From NCBI RefSeq assembly GCF_014217605.1, contig NZ_CP043639.1, forward strand, positions 1,945,501-2,009,500: DNA of 64,000 nt, given 5' to 3'. This document shows, one piece after another, positions 62,210 through 64,000 of the stretch. This DNA is from Sphingomonas sp. NBWT7. Lineage in GTDB: Bacteria; Pseudomonadota; Alphaproteobacteria; Sphingomonadales; Sphingomonadaceae. A program made the translations under genes and the position numbers. The notes beneath the pieces were generated by a model. It was not told where the DNA came from, made no database searches, and saw only the letters and a list, made by a program, of their open reading frames with translations. How positions within the stretch are numbered: position 1 is the first letter of the stretch; each line of letters begins with the position of its first letter.

Positions 62210-63120
62210 CGCGAGGTTCGGCGAAACACGGTCCACAGCACGCCGGGGCCGGCCAACACCGGATGCTTCTCGCGCCACGGCGTCAACGCGACGCGTACGC
62301 CCGTGTGGCGCTCGATCTTCCACACGCCGTAGCGCGCCGCGCCGTCGAAGGTGAACGCCGCCTTCGCCAGTCGCGCGACGTTGAGCGGCCGCCCCCAGCG
62401 TGCGCGCGCGCGCCATGCCGCCAGCCACCGGCGGCGCTGCGCGTTCGCGATCGAGAGCGCCAACACGTCACCCTCGCGATCGAACGCGATACCGTCCGCG
62501 GCCCAGGCGAGCGGCAGCAGCGCGCGATACCGATCGGGCGCGTGGGCGATGATCTGCGTTTCACGGCCGGGCGCTTCCACCCGCAGTTCAGCACGATAGG
62601 TTTGCCGGAAGAGCGCTGTCCAGAAGTCGAGCGCTGCGCCGCGCCGGGGCCCGAGCGCCGCGGCGAACCGAGCGGCCGTCCGGATCGCAGCTGCGACCGA
62701 TCGCTCGACGCGCCCCCTTATCGCCGTATCGGTCGCCCATAAGAGCGCACTAGGCTGTGCGAACCGGCCCCAAACGGTCGTGTCGATCAGGCCACCGCCC
62801 GCGGCACGTTCGAACGTATCGAGCGGCATTGTCGCGACCTTCGCGCGGATCGTCGCGCCATCGACGACGATTTCATGGTAGCTCACGTCGGGCCACAGGT
62901 ACCGCATGCCCAATTGGCGCAGGACCGAGCCGCGCGGCGAACCGGTCAGCACGTAGAAATCGAGAATGTCGCCCAGCGCCTGCGTGCGGAGCACCGATCC
63001 GTAGAACAGCACCGCGACGCCATCGAGACGCGCGGCCAGCGTGCGCGCCACCTCGCACACCTGTGGCGGCACGTCGCGCGCAAGATCGCGGGCGACGAAC
63101 GCAATCAGATCATCGGCCAT
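62206..63120 (-). CDS. Tam41-like CTP:lipid-phosphate cytidylyltransferase (putative)
   Basis: 304-aa protein I assign to the Tam41 (mitochondrial CDP-DAG synthase) superfamily by recalled pattern. VAVLFYGSVLRTQALGDILDFYVL matches the nucleotidyltransferase YGS...DF motif. IRAKVATMPLDTFERAAGG followed by TVWGRFAQPSALLW matches the IKYGVIS...W..LYIAGRLQKPV region. LDFWTALFRQTYRAELRVE matches the LSYSGDFRM region, and the C-terminal WKIERHTG with WREKHP is typical of bacterial members. It would make a CDP-lipid from a lipid phosphate and CTP on the membrane surface. It lies 7 bp after a lipid-kinase gene and overlaps the MobA-like gene by 4 bp. The lipid (phosphatidate, ceramide phosphate or another) is unknown. 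Confidence 0.72.
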   Translation of the reverse strand: MADDLIAFVARDLARDVPPQVCEVARTLAARLDGVAVLFYGSVLRTQALGDILDFYVLTGSPRGSVLRQLGMRYLWPDVSYHEIVVDGATIRAKVATMPLDTFERAAGGGLIDTTVWGRFAQPSALLWATDTAIRGRVERSVAAAIRTAARFAAALGPRRGAALDFWTALFRQTYRAELRVEAPGRETQIIAHAPDRYRALLPLAWAADGIAFDREGDVLALSIANAQRRRWLAAWRARARWGRPLNVARLAKAAFTFDGAARYGVWKIERHTGVRVALTPWREKHPVLAGPGVLWTVFRRTSR

Positions 63121-63127
63121 CGATCGC

Positions 63128-64000
63128 TCAGGGAACGATAAAATCGATTGCCCGGCCGCGCGCGAGCGTCAGCCGTGAGCCGGGATATTGCTCGCCGTCG
63201 AGGATGAAGCCCGCTGACAGCGACAGCGTGAGCCGCGCGAAATCGCGTCGGTGGTAGCCGAGCCGCTCGAGCCACGCCGCCTCCGATCCGGCAAGCACCG
63301 CCGGAAAACTCGTCAGCAGCTGCCGCGGCGGTGCATCGACGCCAAGCACCTTCAGCCCGTCGCGCACCGCGCCGAACGGCTTGATGCCGAGCGGCAGCCG
63401 CTCGAGCGTCGAGGCGAGCAGCAGGTACAGGTCCTGCTCGAGCGTACGCCCGTCCTCGAGCTCGATGCCGACGGGCACGCCGCGGCGCCACGCATTGTCG
63501 CGTCCGGCGAACAGCGTCTGCGCGATCGCGCCGAGCAGCGACATGCCCACCGCCAGCCCCTTGAACGCACCGAGGCGATGCGTCTGCTGCGCCAGGGCGG
63601 TCGCCTTGACGAAGGCCCCTGCGCCGAAGATGAACCCGCTGAGCGAGGGCGCATCCTCACCTTCGCGGGTGATTTCGATCGGCGTTCGCCGCACGATCCG
63701 GCCCGTGTTCGCCGCGGCGATCGCATCGTGCACCGTCCAGTCGGACGGTACGCCGACATCGAGCGCAAGCGCGTTGGTCTTGCCCGATGGAACCAGCGCG
63801 ATCGGCGGCAGTCCGGCGGGGAAATAGGCGTGCGCCGCGCTCAGCGTATCGCGGATCGTGCCGTCGCCGCCGTCGATCACCAGCAGGTCGATCCCATTGG
63901 TCGCGAAGCGGGCGAGCGCGCGCGAAAGGTCTCCCATCGTGTTAGGCGCGGCCCAGTCGAGCTGCGGCGACACCGCGGGCAGCATCCGCTCGCTCGCAAG
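63128..64000 (-). CDS. diacylglycerol-kinase-family lipid kinase (partial, right edge)
   Basis: At least 290 aa, with the 5' end beyond base 64000 (the frame stays open to the edge: LASERMLPAVSPQLDW). The catalytic DAGK motif is VIDGGDGTIRDTL (GGDGT). Next come ALVPSGKTNALALDVG, and a C-terminal beta-sandwich domain with FGAVRDGLKVLGVDAPPRQLL and the LSAGFILDGEQY motif, where DGE is the conserved metal-binding element. It phosphorylates a lipid such as diacylglycerol or a sphingoid/ceramide. First visible gene of the leftward operon kinase-Tam41-like-MobA-like-HAD. Confidence 0.9.
   Translation of the reverse strand, partial: LASERMLPAVSPQLDWAAPNTMGDLSRALARFATNGIDLLVIDGGDGTIRDTLSAAHAYFPAGLPPIALVPSGKTNALALDVGVPSDWTVHDAIAAANTGRIVRRTPIEITREGEDAPSLSGFIFGAGAFVKATALAQQTHRLGAFKGLAVGMSLLGAIAQTLFAGRDNAWRRGVPVGIELEDGRTLEQDLYLLLASTLERLPLGIKPFGAVRDGLKVLGVDAPPRQLLTSFPAVLAGSEAAWLERLGYHRRDFARLTLSLSAGFILDGEQYPGSRLTLARGRAIDFIVP

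Noticed and set aside
1..64000. Prophage, integrative element or defence island
   Set aside because: No integrase, transposase, terminal repeats, tRNA, restriction-modification or toxin-antitoxin genes were found, and composition is even throughout.

Overview
The window looks like a chromosomal segment of a high-GC alphaproteobacterium of the Sphingomonadaceae (Sphingomonas-like). This rests on gene content and protein style: three large TonB-dependent receptors, an orphan KaiC with a hybrid kinase, a LOV-domain hybrid histidine kinase, a periplasmic PaoABC-type aldehyde oxidase, an ohr/ohrR pair, and dense four-base ATGA/GTGA overlaps between genes. No rRNA, tRNA, CRISPR array, insertion sequence, integrase or phage gene was seen. 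The segment reads as core plus accessory chromosome, not a mobile island.

Layout. 1-8.2 kb: acyl-CoA dehydrogenase, CitE-like lyase coupled to galE, msrA, Sua5-type tRNA threonylcarbamoyladenosine synthase, a second acyl-CoA dehydrogenase coupled to an arylamine N-acetyltransferase, a GntR regulator and a nitroreductase. 8.4-14.2 kb: POT peptide transporter, an RluE-like pseudouridine synthase coupled to a mini RNase-H-like protein, a run of small hypothetical genes, a RadC-like protein, a LuxR-type regulator with a C-terminal membrane anchor, and a YaiI-family protein. 14.2-22.2 kb: a TonB receptor, an AI-2E-family permease, SelO, an Hsp70-family (YegD-like) protein and ohr-ohrR with a clear operator. 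22.2-30.1 kb: TspO, a DUF2279 protein, an HSL-type esterase, a uracil-DNA-glycosylase-family gene with an unusual start, a DUF885 peptidase-like protein and the LOV kinase. 30.2-38.1 kb: a Sel1-repeat protein and a Fur-box-preceded siderophore receptor, a Bcr/CflA exporter, an SDR and a Gly-rich TonB receptor. 38.1-47.1 kb: a GH130-family protein, kaiC plus hybrid kinase, paoABC. 47.3-57.1 kb: M14 and M20 peptidases with a LysR regulator and a matching T-N11-A box, then a two-gene RND efflux system. 57.1-64 kb: a flippase, two tandem CDP-glycerol-glycerophosphotransferase-like proteins, a HAD phosphatase, a MobA-like nucleotidyltransferase, a protein I recognise as Tam41-like (CTP:lipid-phosphate cytidylyltransferase), and a diacylglycerol-kinase-family lipid kinase cut by the right edge.

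The most interesting region is the right end. A lipid kinase, a Tam41-like cytidylyltransferase, a MobA-like nucleotidyltransferase and a HAD phosphatase form one overlapping operon that meets two glycerophosphotransferase-like genes and a flippase. Together they could make a dedicated CDP-lipid and attach a polyol-phosphate or phosphoglycan head group, possibly on a sphingolipid. That function is inference. Other points worth attention are the LOV photoreceptor kinase, the KaiC/kinase pair with no KaiA/KaiB, the membrane-anchored LuxR protein whose start codon lies in a perfect palindrome, and several unexplained palindromic operators.
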